Below are positions 11,536 through 23,300 of a DNA stretch of 64,000 nt, one piece after another. The notes beneath the pieces were generated by a model. That model was given only the letters and a program-made list of their open reading frames with translations, was not told the DNA's origin and did not search any database. The stretch is from positions 9,486,001-9,550,000 of the forward strand of contig CM055611.1 of the NCBI GenBank assembly GCA_029379385.1, read 5' to 3'. How positions within the stretch are numbered: the stretch's first letter is position 1; each line of letters opens with the position of its first letter. A program made the translations under genes and the position numbers. This stretch comes from Quillaja saponaria (lineage: Eukaryota; Streptophyta; Magnoliopsida; Fabales; Quillajaceae).

Positions 11536-12055
11536 TTGTTAGAAGATTCTGATGAGGTGAAAGAAGAAATAAATTCTTTTATAATAGAGCAATCTAAATC
11601 AGACTCAAGCCTAGAAAACTCAGAAGAAGAGTCTAGTTCTGAGTCAGATAATTCTAAAAAATCTAAATATTGTTCTGACAATGACTGTGATGAGTGCATC
11701 CTTAAATCTAAAAGATTGAATAATCTTAGTCTTAATGTTCTTTCTAAAAAAGAAAGTCTAATTTTAAACTTAATTGATGAAATTCAAGACCTCAAAGAAA
11801 GAAGGATATAACTAGAAAACTATATTCAATTATCTTCAAGGGGCAAGAGTCCAGGAATTGAAGGAAATATAAAAAATGATTCATACTCTTTTAAGAATAT
11901 TATTGAATGAGTAAAAACTACTAATACTTCTTCTAAAGAACCAATAATAACTAATTTAAATGTAGAGATGAATGAAATAAAAGAAGAATTAAAAACTCTA
12001 AAACAAAGAGTTTCAGTTTTAGAAGAGTATGATGAAGACCAGTTTTAGGATCTTT
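11536..12055 (+). pseudogene. Acidic/coiled-coil linker between capsid and protease
   Basis: Open frame 11,536-11,811 is Ser/Glu/Asp-rich with a cluster of Asp-Cys residues, then Lys/Leu/Glu-rich text typical of a coiled coil (NLIDEIQDLKERR). After a stop the following stretch continues similarly (EMNEIKEELKTLKQRVSVL at about 11,968-12,024) up to a TAG at about 12,047. This is the variable spacer between capsid and protease; I cannot assign a function. Confidence 0.6.
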
Positions 12056-12239
12056 TATGAGAATCATCAAAAAGAATAAAAGATCAAGAACCTGAAAATA
12101 AAGGAAAAGGTATAATGATACAATAACCTATTGAAGGATCTGTGAATATCTTAAACGATCCAGAAGGATGAGTTTATGCTGTAGTATTAGTAATAGCCCA
12201 AAAATAGTTCAACAAAGTAACAATAATAGTAAACAATGA

Positions 12240-12740
12240 ATTTAGTTTTTTCAATCGATAGCCCTAATAGATTCAGGAGCAGATTTGAATTGTATTAATG
12301 AAGGATTAGTACTCTCAAAGTACTTTCAAAAGACTACTCAAATCCTTTATTCTACCGATGGAAATCGACTAATAATAGACTACAAGTTATCAAATACGGC
12401 AGTTTGCAATAACAAGATTTGTTTTCCTCTACCCTTTGTATTAGTAAAAGGTTTAGCTCAAGGAGTAATTTTAGGAAATCACTTCTTACATATATTATTC
12501 CTTATACCTAGGATTGATGAATTAGGAATAAAAACAATGATAAAAGGTAAACAAATTAAATTTGAATATGTTAAAAAGCCTAGAATCCATGAAATAAATC
12601 TAATGAAAGATATTATAAAAAGAAAAGAAAAATTTCTCATGTCTCTAAAAGATGAGATAGAAAATAAAAGAATTGAAGAGCAACTAAAGTATTCAAAATT
12701 ACAAGAAAAAATTAAAAAAATTCAAAACAAAATAGAATAA
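12240..12740 (+). pseudogene. Pararetroviral aspartic protease (copy A)
   Basis: In one frame, ALIDSGADLNCINEGLV runs over the catalytic DSG at 12,270-12,278, followed by LPFVLVKGLAQGVILGNHFL, the second conserved block (ILG) of retropepsins. The open frame then carries a long Lys/Glu-rich coiled coil (FLMSLKDEIENKRIEEQLKY) to a TAA at 12,738. The catalytic triad is preserved although the whole polyprotein is not. It lies between linker and RT as in petuviruses. Confidence 0.85.
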
Positions 12741-12844
12741 ACAATATGTGCTGAAATTCCTAATGCTTTTTGGAATAGGAAACATCATATAATAGAATTG
12801 TCTTATGAACTAGATTTCTCTGAAAAACAAATTCATACAAAAGC

Positions 12845-13470
12845 TAAAAACTATTGCTATGGGTCCTAGTCATTTAGAAATTTGTAAAAAAGAAATTGAA
12901 GAATTGATAAACAAGGAATTAATAAGAAAAAGCTATTATCCTTGGAGCTATCCTAGTTTTATGTAGAAAATGTTGCATAACTTAAAAGAGGAGCTCCAGA
13001 GTTAGTTATTAATTATAAACCTTTAAATAAAGCCTTAAGATGGATAAGTTATCCAATCCTTAATAAAAAGAATTTGCTTAATAGACTCTATGTTGTAAAA
13101 GTATTTTCAAAATTTGATATGAAATCTGGATACTAGCTAGATTCAGAGAAAAAGATAGGTACAAAACTACTTTTATAATACTTTTTGGACATTATAAATG
13201 GAATGTATTGAAAAATGCTCCATTTGAATTTCAAAATATTATGATGATATTTTCAACCCTCATCATGAATATATATTTGTCTAGCATTGATGATGTTTTA
13301 GTATTTTCCCCTTCTATTGAGATTCATTTCAAATATTTTAGTATGTTTTTTAATATTGTCACCAAGACGGAATTAGCAGTGTCAGCTAAAACGGTAAAAA
13401 TATTTAAACTGTTATTCGTTTTTTAGGTCATAATATTTCTATAGGATCTATAATACCTATTGATAGAGCC
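12845..13470 (+). pseudogene. Pararetroviral reverse transcriptase (copy A)
   Basis: Fragments over three frames match caulimovirid RT: GPSHLEICKKEIEELI, RGAPELVINYKPLNKALRWI, KVFSKFDMKSGY, then KNAPFEFQNIM and the active-site block. The active site reads Ser-Ile-Asp-Asp instead of Tyr-Ile-Asp-Asp at about 13,287-13,298. Stops occur, for example TAG after SGY at about 13,132, and at least two frameshifts. Confidence 0.85.
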
Positions 13471-13659
13471 ATTCAATTTGCTGAAATTTTTTTTAATGAA
13501 TCAAAAGAAAAATAGCAATTACAAAAATTTCTAGAAAGTTTAAATTATGTAGTAGAATTCTATAAAAATTTAGCCTTAGATTGTAAATTATTATTTGTTA
13601 GACTAAAAAAAGATCCTCCCAAATGGAATAATAATTTTACTAAAGCAATTAAAAGAATA

Positions 13660-13915
13660 AAACAGAGAGTTAAAGAACTTCTTGTCTGTGTATACCTCAT
13701 CCAGATGTCTTTAAAATTGTTGAAACAGATACTTCTGAGTTAGCATATGGAGGAATTCTTAAACAAAGAATTGCTAATAAAGAGCAATTAGTTAGATTCA
13801 CCTCAGAAACTTGGAAAGGTGCTCAAAAATTCTTATTAATAATAGACTTTAAATCTGTAAAGGATATTCTTCTAAAAGATGTTAAAAATATAGCATCCAA
13901 ACAAATATTTATCAC
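13660..13915 (+). pseudogene. Pararetroviral RNase H (copy A)
   Basis: Contains VETDTSELAYGGIL (first catalytic Asp of RNase H), NKEQLVRFTSETWKGAQ, then a jump to DFKSVKDILLKDVKNIAS. Sequence between GAQK and LLIIDFKS is shortened relative to copy C, a deletion. Same order and strand as the RT. Confidence 0.8.
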
Positions 13916-14039
13916 ATGGTAATAGATTCTTATCTGTCTTCGAATTCAATATAGAATTTATCAAAGGAGAATCTAATTCTTTGTTTGACTTTCTAACAAG
14001 AGAATTTTTGCAGGGAAATGAGTTATGTTCTCTCATTCA

Positions 14040-15225
14040 AGCTCACTTGAAAAAAGAAGCATTTATACTCCTAATACTGGGGAATCTGACAAAGAATTCT
14101 TGTGTGATTAGGCTTATAATTTAGCTTTTCCTTGTAGAACCAAGGACTTTAAATATCCATATATCCCTCTATCTTATAAAAAAGATAGCTCCAATTAAGA
14201 AAAGATATGCTAATTTAGCACTGTATAAGATAACTCCATTTTATCTCAATAATCATCTCCCTCTTGAATTAGAACCCAATGGTACTTTATACTATTTAAA
14301 TATCCTTGCGGATACAAAATCTGTTTCTCATAAACCCTGGATAGAGCAGGGACTGAATGGGCTTATTCAAAACTCATAATTTATAAAGTTATGAAGCCTG
14401 AAGAATGAGGTATAGATTTATACCGTCAAAAACAAATAAGAGATTGAAGAATACTTTCTCAATTATACAATTATTTTGATTATATGGCCACATGAGAGAA
14501 TTTGCTTTTATTTGAAAACAAAACAAGAAAACATAGCTGGTTTCTGAGATTCATACTTAATGAGGAACACTCTACTAATTCTTTTCCATAGTGGTTTAAA
14601 ACCTAGTATTTTACTTGGGGATTATTTCCTATATTCCTACCAAAATATGTTCATCAATATTGGTCAAAATTCTATGAGAATAATAGTTCTCTAGAACCAA
14701 AGATAAAATCATTGTGTTCACAACTTATTATCAGCTTCCATGGATTGTGAAGTGGGAGTATATAGTAAAAACCAGCTCTACTTCTATTTTTGGGATTAAT
14801 CAAATAGTCTTATGACCTATTCAAAGACCCCAAATTTAGTGATAGGATAATTTCTCTAATTTTGAAGAGGATCTTAATAATTTTCAAAAATTAAGAATTT
14901 TAAGATCTTAAGCTTTTGTTCAAAAATGTTATTTAAACAAAAAACAAAAAGGTTTTAAATATGTTTATAGACTTATTAGCCTCCTACTAAAAAGAAGATG
15001 TTCAGAAAGAACTTTTAAAGATTCTCAAAGATAACAGTTCAGATATGAATCAAGATAACCCGGCTTATTTTCAAGACTCTCGAGATCTATTTGATGGAGT
15101 TGAATATTTTATTGAAGAAAGGACCAATCCCTTGTTCTCTTTCAAAAAGCAAAATTTTGTTTTCAAAAAGAAAATTCCATTTTCTTTAAAACAGGATGCT
15201 TTCGGTGGAAACTTGTCTAAATAAT
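14040..15225 (+). pseudogene. Post-RNase-H tail of viral polyprotein (copy A)
   Basis: Broken coding text homologous to the minus-strand frames at 53,840-53,324 and 52,909-52,712 and to 47,055-47,810 in copy B (NNHLPLELEPNGTLYYLNIL; KPWIEQG). Function unknown; it sits between RNase H and the promoter. Numerous stops. Confidence 0.65.
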
Positions 15226-15383
15226 TAAAGTAAGAGATTTACTTTATAAAAGTAAGATTCTTCTTTCAAGTCTGGCGAAACTACTCCAATTCATCCAAGA
15301 TACGTGCCCAGACAAATTGTTTTGCCTTATCTTCAGGAATTTGGTTTGGTTATCCTTATCTCAAGGATAATAATTTTAGAGTC

Positions 15384-15390
15384 TATATAA
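15384..15390 (+). promoter_or_regulatory. Pararetroviral pregenomic RNA TATA box (copy A)
   Basis: gtctatataaggccttt matches the same block in copy B (47,941) and copy C (52,488-52,496, minus): a TATATAAGG box followed by a short conserved stretch (cgagtcttgcaag), the likely start region of the pregenomic RNA. It lies about 210 bases before the poly(A) signal, as expected for a terminally redundant transcript. Confidence 0.7.
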
Positions 15391-15598
15391 GGCCTTTGCC
15401 TTATCGAGTCTTGCAAGTTTTTCTTCAGAAGTTTTATATACAAAGTCTTAGAGTTTTGAGTGTTAAGTAAGTTTTTGTAAAATAAGTATGAAAGTGAGAG
15501 ATTTACAAGCTAAGATCTTCAAGTATTTTTTTTGGAAGTGCTTGTACCTGTGTTTGAGTCTTGTACTTGTAATCCAGTCTTGTACCTGTTGCACTTGT

Positions 15599-15604
15599 AA
15601 TAAA
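15599..15604 (+). terminator. Pararetroviral poly(A) signal (copy A)
   Basis: AATAAA after a string of ttgtacttg/ttgtacctg repeats, which are plant near-upstream-like UGUA-type elements. The same arrangement is in copies B and C. Confidence 0.65.
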
Positions 15605-15712
15605 GATTTCCAGTTTATATCCTTTTTCTTCACTTAATGTAAGTTTTCTTCTCTGGAATTATATTTATTCTACTCGTTTTGTGCTGTTTTATGTGCGCTT
15701 GCTTCCCCTTTT

Positions 15713-16740
15713 GATGTTCAGGAACTGAAAATGCATATTATAGCCATACTAAACTACTGATGTACTTAGCTTTCGAGAATCAAATGTAATATAAGATGTT
15801 ATGAAGAAAGTGTTCTAAATTTGGTGATGTAGTAATCTTAATTTTATTTCATGTATTTAATCTTATCAAGAGTACTTGAAAGGAGTGCAACATTGCATAT
15901 CAACCAAGATGAGAGTTTTCTAACAATAAATAAATAACTATTAATACATATCAACAAAGACAAGGGAGTTTTTCATGACAGTTCCGTAAATGAGAACTCA
16001 ATTGAAGATACTATAAGAGATGTAAAATTGTGTGTTGGCTCATCTCCTTAACACCAAAATGTTCATCACAAGTATAATCAAATTCAACATGAACCTGGAA
16101 GTTTTAGCATAAGTAAAAAATAAAATAAAATAAAATACAATCATTTTTTTACTTGTGAAAATATGAGCAAAAAAGAGAATACAAATTAAACCCTTACCAT
16201 AAAAACAAGGCATGTGCCTATGCATTGCTCATGAAATTTGATATATCATTAAGCGGATATTGTGTTTGATTGAACCCACTATTCATCATCTAGAAATATA
16301 TATATATATATATTGTAAAGTCTATGTTTAATGTTATTGAAATGAGTATCATCAGTAGTCTTTGGAAACAAAAATTATTCAGTCTGTTAATTTGATGTAG
16401 CTGCTCAGTAATAATTTCACTGTAGGACAATTGTTGTAAAACTAAGCAAAAGGCATAGCCACTTATCTTATCTTTGGAAATGTTTGACAGATTGCTCAAT
16501 GCAAGTATATGATATATTTGTTGATATTATTATTTTGGGACTAGAAACTTCAAAGATGCCAAAGGTGAATTGGTGTCTATTTAAATTAAATGTATGGAGT
16601 GATTGCACAGGGAATCTTCTGTAAAAAGGTGAAAATTTGTAAATACTTGTTTCCATAGTTCTTGAGAAATAAAAAAAAAAAAGATTAGATTCCAAGACAA
16701 AATTTCATAAACATATTAATGGGCATACAACCTAAAGGTT
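15713..16740. other. No gene recognised
   Basis: AT-rich sequence after copy A. Minus-strand open frames at 16,040-16,225, 16,290-16,499 and 16,468-16,695 show no recognisable domain. Confidence 0.5.
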
Positions 16741-16757
16741 AGTATCAGTCCTGCTGA

Positions 16758-16895
16758 CTAGGCATCCAAATCCATATCAATTTCATCATATCTAAACAAT
16801 TCCAGTCTACGTGCTTGGCTAAGCATAGGGCTAGCATCACCTTGATAGCTAGAGTTGAAACCAAGGTGCACCAAGGCTAACAACACCGCTGTTAG
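16758..16895 (-). pseudogene. Possible orphan 3' exon, unrecognised protein
   Basis: After an acceptor-like tag on the minus strand, a 46-codon frame ends with RRLELFRYDEIDMDLDA and TAG. The base composition is less AT-rich than the flanks and the frame reads like real coding sequence (LALVHLGFNSSYQGDASPM). I do not recognise the protein. It could be a terminal exon of the TNL family or of an unrelated gene whose upstream exons are lost. No upstream partner exon was found between here and the LRR fragment at 19.5 kb. Confidence 0.35.
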
Positions 16896-17465
16896 CTACG
16901 GTATTCTGACAAGGTTTCCTTCAAAAACAAATTATATTAAAACAAATTTATCTTCCCATCATTTTACACCAAACTCAATCATTCTCGGGGTCAAACACCT
17001 TTACACATAATCACATTTTCGAAAAATAGTAACTTAATGATGAAATTTCATATCAACCAATATATATATATATACTCTAATGTATATATAGTAGTTTTTA
17101 GATCTCAACAAATACTCAAAAAAAAAAAAAAAAATGAGACTAGTCTTTTCAAAAACAAACCTCACAGCAATGAATCAAAGTGCCAAAGATAATTATATTT
17201 CTCAGATACAACATAAAAATAGAATTTATAGTATGTCATATACTCAAACTAATACGTAAATAAAACTATTGCACTAAATGCTAATCAAATTCTATTTCAC
17301 AAGAAATCGTCAAATGTAAAATTCTTAAACAGTCGTCCATCATATCAGTATCAGATAATAAATAACATATATCAAATTTACACAATTAAGACATAGTTAT
17401 ATTTGAAATTTAGAATCAATTTAACATCAAGGAAGTTTGTTCCCGGATCCTGAACTCTAATGCAC

Positions 17466-17502
<37 letters not shown>

Positions 17503-18588
17503 TATCCAAGTTCTTGTACAAGCAACATTTTAGAAGAGATATAAACTAACAGTAACAAACAAGAATCAATATTATTGACTCAATAGAATTGGAGGAAAAT
17601 GACTACAAGAGGAAGGAAATCTTGACCAAAGATAGTATAACTAAAACTATTTCCAAAAGAAAAAAAAATACTTAATTAACTCATACTAGAAATTTAACTT
17701 TTAAGAAAATGTAATTTAAATCTTTTTTTTTTTCTTACAAGAAACTACTAGTAGAAGAGAAATGAATAATTTTTTATCAAAAAATCCCAAGTATATGTTC
17801 ATCAAACCAAACATTTACTAGAGAAAAGAAAATAGTCATGTGTGTTAAATATAATAAAATTAATTACCAAGAGTGATTGAATCTTACTCTTAAGCCTTGC
17901 ATCTAAAATAAAAGAACTAAAAACAAGGGATTAGGAATAGCACATGACGCACACATATATACCTATATCTATATATATATATATATACACAAATACATTG
18001 GAATATGGACAAATTTCGAAGGTTTTTTTTTTAATTTTTTTTTAAGCTCACCAAAGCTACTCATTCCTTTCCGTGAGAATAAAGCTCACATGGGCTTTAT
18101 CAAATTAATTCCAATCAATTATGAAATGGGCAAAGACAAAAAAAAAAAAAACATGAAAATTTGGTTGTGAGAGATGTAAATGGTAGAGAGAGAAAGTGGC
18201 CAAAGAAGTAGAATGAATGGATTTGGGAGGAGATGTCTCGGGTGGAGAAAGAGCGGAGGAAGGAGTGATATATAGTTAAGACACTTGTCAACTTTTAATT
18301 CGAAATGGTACAAGGTATTTTCTAATAATGTTTTGAAATTACAAGTGACATCACTACTTTTATGCTTTCTAACAATAAGAATAGTAAGTAAACATATGGT
18401 TTTTCAAGTCCTTAAGTAAAAATTTTCTTACAAAGAAATAATCATTTAACAATAATAAATAATAAAAATAATTTTATTAATATTTAATTAATTAAAATAA
18501 ATTTTAAGACCTCACTAAAATTATTCTAGTGGACTAGTAGTTTCCTCAAATAGACCTAGACCCATTATTTAGTCACAAGTACAACTAT
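16896..18588. other. AT-rich, possible retroelement LTR
   Basis: No coding text. Contains AT dinucleotide runs (17,482-17,505; 17,975-17,988) and A- and T-runs. The right edge at 18,589-18,599 reads tgtgacgaccc on the minus strand, a common start for Ty3/gypsy LTRs, but I could not pair a second end or target duplication. Confidence 0.35.
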
Positions 18589-18620
18589 GGGTCGTCACAG
18601 TTAAAGCCTTTAGTTTTGAA

Positions 18621-18971
18621 GTGAGGAGATTGCCTTATAATTTGGTGGTGGAAACTCTCACAGGGAAGTTTGTCATCACTCAAGATGTACGTCAAGGTTG
18701 TGATGAAGTGAAAATACAAGACAGATTAAGTTACCCTTACTTGATTTGTCTTTCAATGCATGATTTTGACATCATACTAAGCATGAATTGGCTTCCTGAA
18801 CAACAAACAGTGCAAGATTATAGAAACAAGGTGGTGTTACTTCTTATTAAGACTAAGGATAAAGTAAGCGACAATATGATACCGAGTAAGGTATGGGTTG
18901 ATCAAGACCACCTTGTATTAAGAATGCACATAAGAGAAATAAAAATTATAGAAGAGGAGCACATGTTCTAA
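18621..18971 (+). pseudogene. Ty3/gypsy protease fragment
   Basis: RRLPYNLVVETLTGKFVITQ, then YLICLSMHDFDIILSMNWL matches the gypsy retropepsin region, where the last block is normally DFDVILGMDWL. The following HADC-like text is altered (TVQDYRNKVVLL). The catalytic DTGA block upstream is missing, and the RT downstream is missing too. An isolated scrap of pol. Confidence 0.75.
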
Positions 18972-18974
18972 CTT

Positions 18975-19465
18975 ATAATATTTGACTTCAAAATTCGATG
19001 ATACAAATGAGAGGAGAACACCTCTTCATATACTTGAACCACCTTCTCAATAGATGGCTTGGTTTCATCCTTTAAATTTTTTCTAGATCTAATGGTTATA
19101 AATAATCCTTCTAGGTTTTTCACTATTCTCTATATTTCCTGCACAACTCCAGACAATGACATCATGTTATACATCATCGTATTATTGCAGATTTAGCTTA
19201 GGTTCATGGGCTAGGCTGCTTTTGCATTATGATAAAAAATAGAAATAAGATATTTTTTGTACTTTGAAGACAAAACTAATGCTTTTTAGAATTTTTTTAA
19301 AAAATTGTTCATTAGTTTGTTTTTCATTTGTTTAAGAGGGAGAAATGTTATATTCTATAAAATTTGAATCTTAGTGATGTTTTAGTAAACCATAAGAGAG
19401 AAAAGTTTAATGTACTCTATAAAATATTATAGAGTTATCAAAATTCCATCTGTTCCAAGTATTAT
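18975..19465. other. No gene recognised
   Basis: AT-rich spacer between the gypsy protease scrap and the TNL LRR fragment; no coding text I can assign. Confidence 0.45.
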
Positions 19466-19472
19466 TCTAATT

Positions 19473-19690
19473 TTACCATTTTTGAACAACTTGAAAGAAT
19501 AATGTTTGGAGGGATTTCAATTTGTAGCAATTTCTTGGCAGATCATCAAGGCGCTTACAATTTCTTAGGTCTATAAAAACAAGACCATTGAGATTTCCAA
19601 TTCTACTTGAACCATAAACAAAGCTTGGACAATCTTTCAATATTAATTTACCAAGATCTGGGAGACATGAAAAATGAGGATTTTCACTCC
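19473..19690 (-). pseudogene. TNL leucine-rich repeat fragment
   Basis: Minus-strand frame reads PDLGKLILKDCPSF, SRIGNLNGLVFIDLRNCKRL, DLPRNCYKLKSLQTLFF and ends at TAA (19,475-19,473). It corresponds to the LRR exon at 1,587-1,850 (NLEKLIFKYCPRL ... CNLPRSFY) of the plus-strand pseudogene. The first LRR lines are degenerate and the rest of the exon is gone. No neighbouring TNL exons on this strand until 29.5 kb, beyond the nested copia element. Confidence 0.85.
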
Positions 19691-20278
19691 TTAAGCAACT
19701 GTTTAGAAGAAAACGATAAAATTAGAAAAGAAATTGGAAAAATGAAAGAAATAGTATTAGTACGCAATAACCACATTATTTCTTAGGGACAACTTTTAAA
19801 CATTTTCTACATCCTAACTTGATTTAAGTGTTCTTACAGTCAAATCTTGTCATTCTCCCACTCATTCACAAGCATACTGTTGACATGAAGTGATACTTAT
19901 TGCTAGAAGGCTCTTAATACGAAGATAAAATGAGAGCAGGATTCGAGACAGCAACAGAAGTCACCCAATTTGTACAATGAAATAATTACATCAAAAACAT
20001 CATTCTAGTTGGATGGATGTATGTACATATGTATGTATGGATGTATCGATGTATGGAGAGAGATTGTCTTGCTAGTCTTTAGACTTGCAACCAGTTTTGA
20101 AAGAATGAGTGTTGTGAAGGTGTTGTTCATCTTCTATTAGTTCCAGCTCAATTGAAGATGTTGGACCCACAGTAATAGGAATCTATAGTAGCTTGCATTA
20201 GGAGGTATACTAGAATTTACAAACTATTACGTTTTAGAAATCTATATGAAATATGAAAATAAAAACGATATCACCTTG
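19691..20278. other. No gene recognised; ATG-TATG microsatellite
   Basis: Spacer up to the copia insertion. Holds a short degenerate repeat of gtatg/atgtatg at about 20,016-20,058. No coding text. Confidence 0.5.
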
Positions 20279-20283
20279 AAAGA

Positions 20284-20354
20284 TGTTGAAAGCGTAATGA
20301 GCTCACAAAATATATATTACTAATAAACTGTAATTACAAAACTCACATAATAAA
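20284..20354 (-). repeat. Copia 3' LTR, distal piece
   Basis: tgttgaaagcgtaatg...gctcacaaaatatatatt matches the start of the right LTR at 28,945. It is interrupted by the solo LTR and resumes at 24,407 with the duplicated ATAAA. Confidence 0.9.
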
Positions 20355-23300
20355 TGTCACACCTCTCTCGAGGTATGACTGACTGGAGGAATGGATAACC
20401 CAAACCTTCGTAATCTTGACTCTAAAACAAAGAAGCAACTATGACTCTTGATCAAACCCATAAATAAAAGTAAAAACTTAGAAAACAAAAATTAACTGTA
20501 AGAGTTTGTTTACTGAAATAAATAACAATTTATTGAAAATTTTGGCAAAGGTTCCTCATAAAGTGGAACCTGCCCATATGATTTAAAAAAATACATTTCT
20601 ATTGTAATACAATAACAATTATAACAACAAAGACAAAAAGGAGCTCTACTCTAATTCTCATTATAATAACAACTAACTAGACTATTATACAATATAAGAC
20701 CAGGCACCCTACAACTCTAGTGTGACTACAAATTTTCACTCTTTGACTTCAAGAATGAGATTCCGAAGAATTACCTTGCTGCCAAAAACTTGGCAAAATT
20801 CAATTATCAGTAATAGCTATCCGAGAGATCCTATTACTACAAAAAAAACCACAGAAGGGGGGTGAGTCCTATAGACTCAGTGGGTGAAAAATAGTACCTT
20901 TACCTAAAGGTACTAGCATCATTCAACACAAGTAATATAATATAATATATGTATATAATCATTTAATATATCAATATATTCTAAATCACAAAATCACTAA
21001 TGTTGCACTTACATATTTACAAAAACATAACACTTAACAAACACAATTCAGTTAAAACATACAAAGTAGACAAAAGGCTAACAGAGTAACTCAGCCCTAC
21101 ACAACAATACCTTCCCCCACCGGACATTTACTCGCTCGCATAACAGGTTAATTCTTTGTACACAATCCATTCCATATCGACTGAGCACTCATATTTTTAA
21201 AAACCATTGTTAGAATCAGATTATCTCATATCAGAATATCAAATCAAAATATCCTAAGTGCATCTGGATTTCAATTTCAGAGATAAAAATCATTTTTAAG
21301 AAAAATCTCACATTGTTGGCCCTTATTAACCACAACCAATATCAAACATGCATAATTCAAATAAATCAATGAAATACTACACTTGCTTATTTTTTTTCGT
21401 ATAACATATGTATTCAAATGCACATACAAAGACACATAATAATTTAGCCCCCAAAGGTAACTGTTCACCATTCACCGGTTTACAAATCTTGTTAGTCACT
21501 TTGTGTTGCGCTCACATATATCATCAAGCTCACAGAAAGGGTGGGAGTTGAAATTCATAATTCCAAATGATACTCAGTTCATAAACGTTATCGTTATAAT
21601 ATTTTAATCACTAAGCTTATATATCAACTTATATAAGTCTTTTATGAAAGTTATCTATTAAGCCATTACATATCAAGTACCAAGAATTGTACTTTATGTG
21701 GTAATGTTGTTAATGAAGAGACATTTTAGATATCTTGACAATGCGGTAGCAAGAAACTATTAGAAAAGATAAAAAATACTAGTGAGTTAAAGATGTTGTA
21801 ACTGTCCAATTTCGTAAAATTTATTAAATACTAGACACATGTAGATTTGCAATGGTATATCATTTGTTATTTTTAGATTTGTATATCAATACAATTTATT
21901 CTTTGAAGTTGTATCAAATTCTGCAAAACGCAGGATTTTGGTAACTCTGACCCTACCTTAGTTATTTGAACATAACTTTCTCTAGGAAAAAAGAAATCCA
22001 ATTCCGTTTCTTGGATTTATTAATAAACAAGTATATCTTTCTAGATAGGTATCATATGTATTATTTGGATGTGTATATTAGTACAGTTAATTATTTAAAG
22101 TTTACTTCTTTTAAATATTTTTACAACCCCCTTGACTATATGTTTATTACATGCTTAACCAAATTTAATAAAACCAAGTCTAAATATTATCTTCAGGACG
22201 TTAAATACCTTTATTACTTAAAACTTTTTCTAAAATCAGTCTTGAACTCACTCAATTCTTCACATAAACAAAAACAAGGCACTCGTAAAATTTCTGGTTG
22301 TTCATATCAGACTCTAAAGCTTATAAAATCTTCATATTTGAGAATTAAATTATAAAAATTTCTAGTCTAGCTTATCAAGGTATTAGGAATATTTCATCTT
22401 CATAACTATATTTCTAATTCAACCTTTAAAACCCTCTAAAGTCAGTTACACTAAAATAGGTACAATCAGTATCCAAAAATCATAATCCTGAGTTCCACCA
22501 CCTCCAGAATATTTAGAACAAGGAATTAAAACCTGTAACACTACATATTTACTCTTTAGTATGTTAGGAACAACTTTTATTTAGAGATCCTAAGATAATT
22601 CCAATCACAAGCCCTAACGAAATTTCCTGAACTGACTAAAGCTCACCTAAAATTCTGTATGGACCAACCTCAGTCCAATAGCTATAACGATTCGTATACT
22701 CCGAATCAGGTTATGAAAATTTGCAAGTATCATACTAAGACCCTAACCTACATTTTTTTTTAGAACTCTTAATTTAATTCAGTCCCAAAAACATCTGAAA
22801 TACAAGATTTCTTTAACCTATAAAGTCTGCCCCTGTATCCTCTTCACTTACCACTTAACTCATATGTCCTTCACTTTAATCACCTTTTTGTTCATACCTT
22901 TTTACTCATTTCCATTAACTACCTAACCCACAACATTAACCAACTATTCTCTGCTCTTGTTCATGAATTTTTATTCAAAGTAACTGATTATTATATTTTC
23001 CATCAAAAGCTTAAACTAAACCTTCTAATATCACTATGTTTCAAATTCTAACTCCTATTTCATGTCTTTAACCTTTCTTCATTCATTTTATTTTCATCAT
23101 TTTTAGACCATATATTATCATTCAAACTATTTATTTTTTAAACCTTAGTACATCAACCTTTATGCATGTATTAACATTTGATTTCTCCTAAGCATTTTGT
23201 CAAACATCTAATGTGCATATTTTACCATAAAGCATGTATATATGTACATGTATATATACTTCCTAATAAAATCAAGACAATCTCTTAAAGCTTTATATTA

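Larger units (their letters stand above)
10757..15712 (+). mobile_element. Endogenous pararetrovirus copy A (petuvirus-like)
   Basis: About 4.96 kb of Caulimoviridae sequence integrated in circularly permuted order: capsid region, zinc knuckle, acidic linker, protease, reverse transcriptase, RNase H, post-RNase-H tail, promoter with TATA box, and poly(A) signal. It stops just before the primer-binding site that copies B and C carry. No integrase is present and no LTRs are seen, as expected for pararetroviruses captured by host repair. Many stops and frameshifts. The left edge matches copy C from tctatctgatatctc onward; the neighbouring LTR is cut there. Confidence 0.85.

Noticed and set aside
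10757..15712. Possibility that copy A is a replication-competent virus
   Set aside because: Many stops and frameshifts, altered RT active site (SIDD), no primer site or movement region; copies B and C are equally broken.
18589..18599. Minus-strand TGTGACGACCC as a confirmed LTR start
   Set aside because: No matching second end or target duplication found, and the adjacent protease scrap is on the other strand; kept only as a possibility.
21966..22355. 129-codon plus-strand open frame
   Set aside because: AT-rich, Tyr/Leu/Lys-rich composition expected of chance frames; inside the solo LTR.
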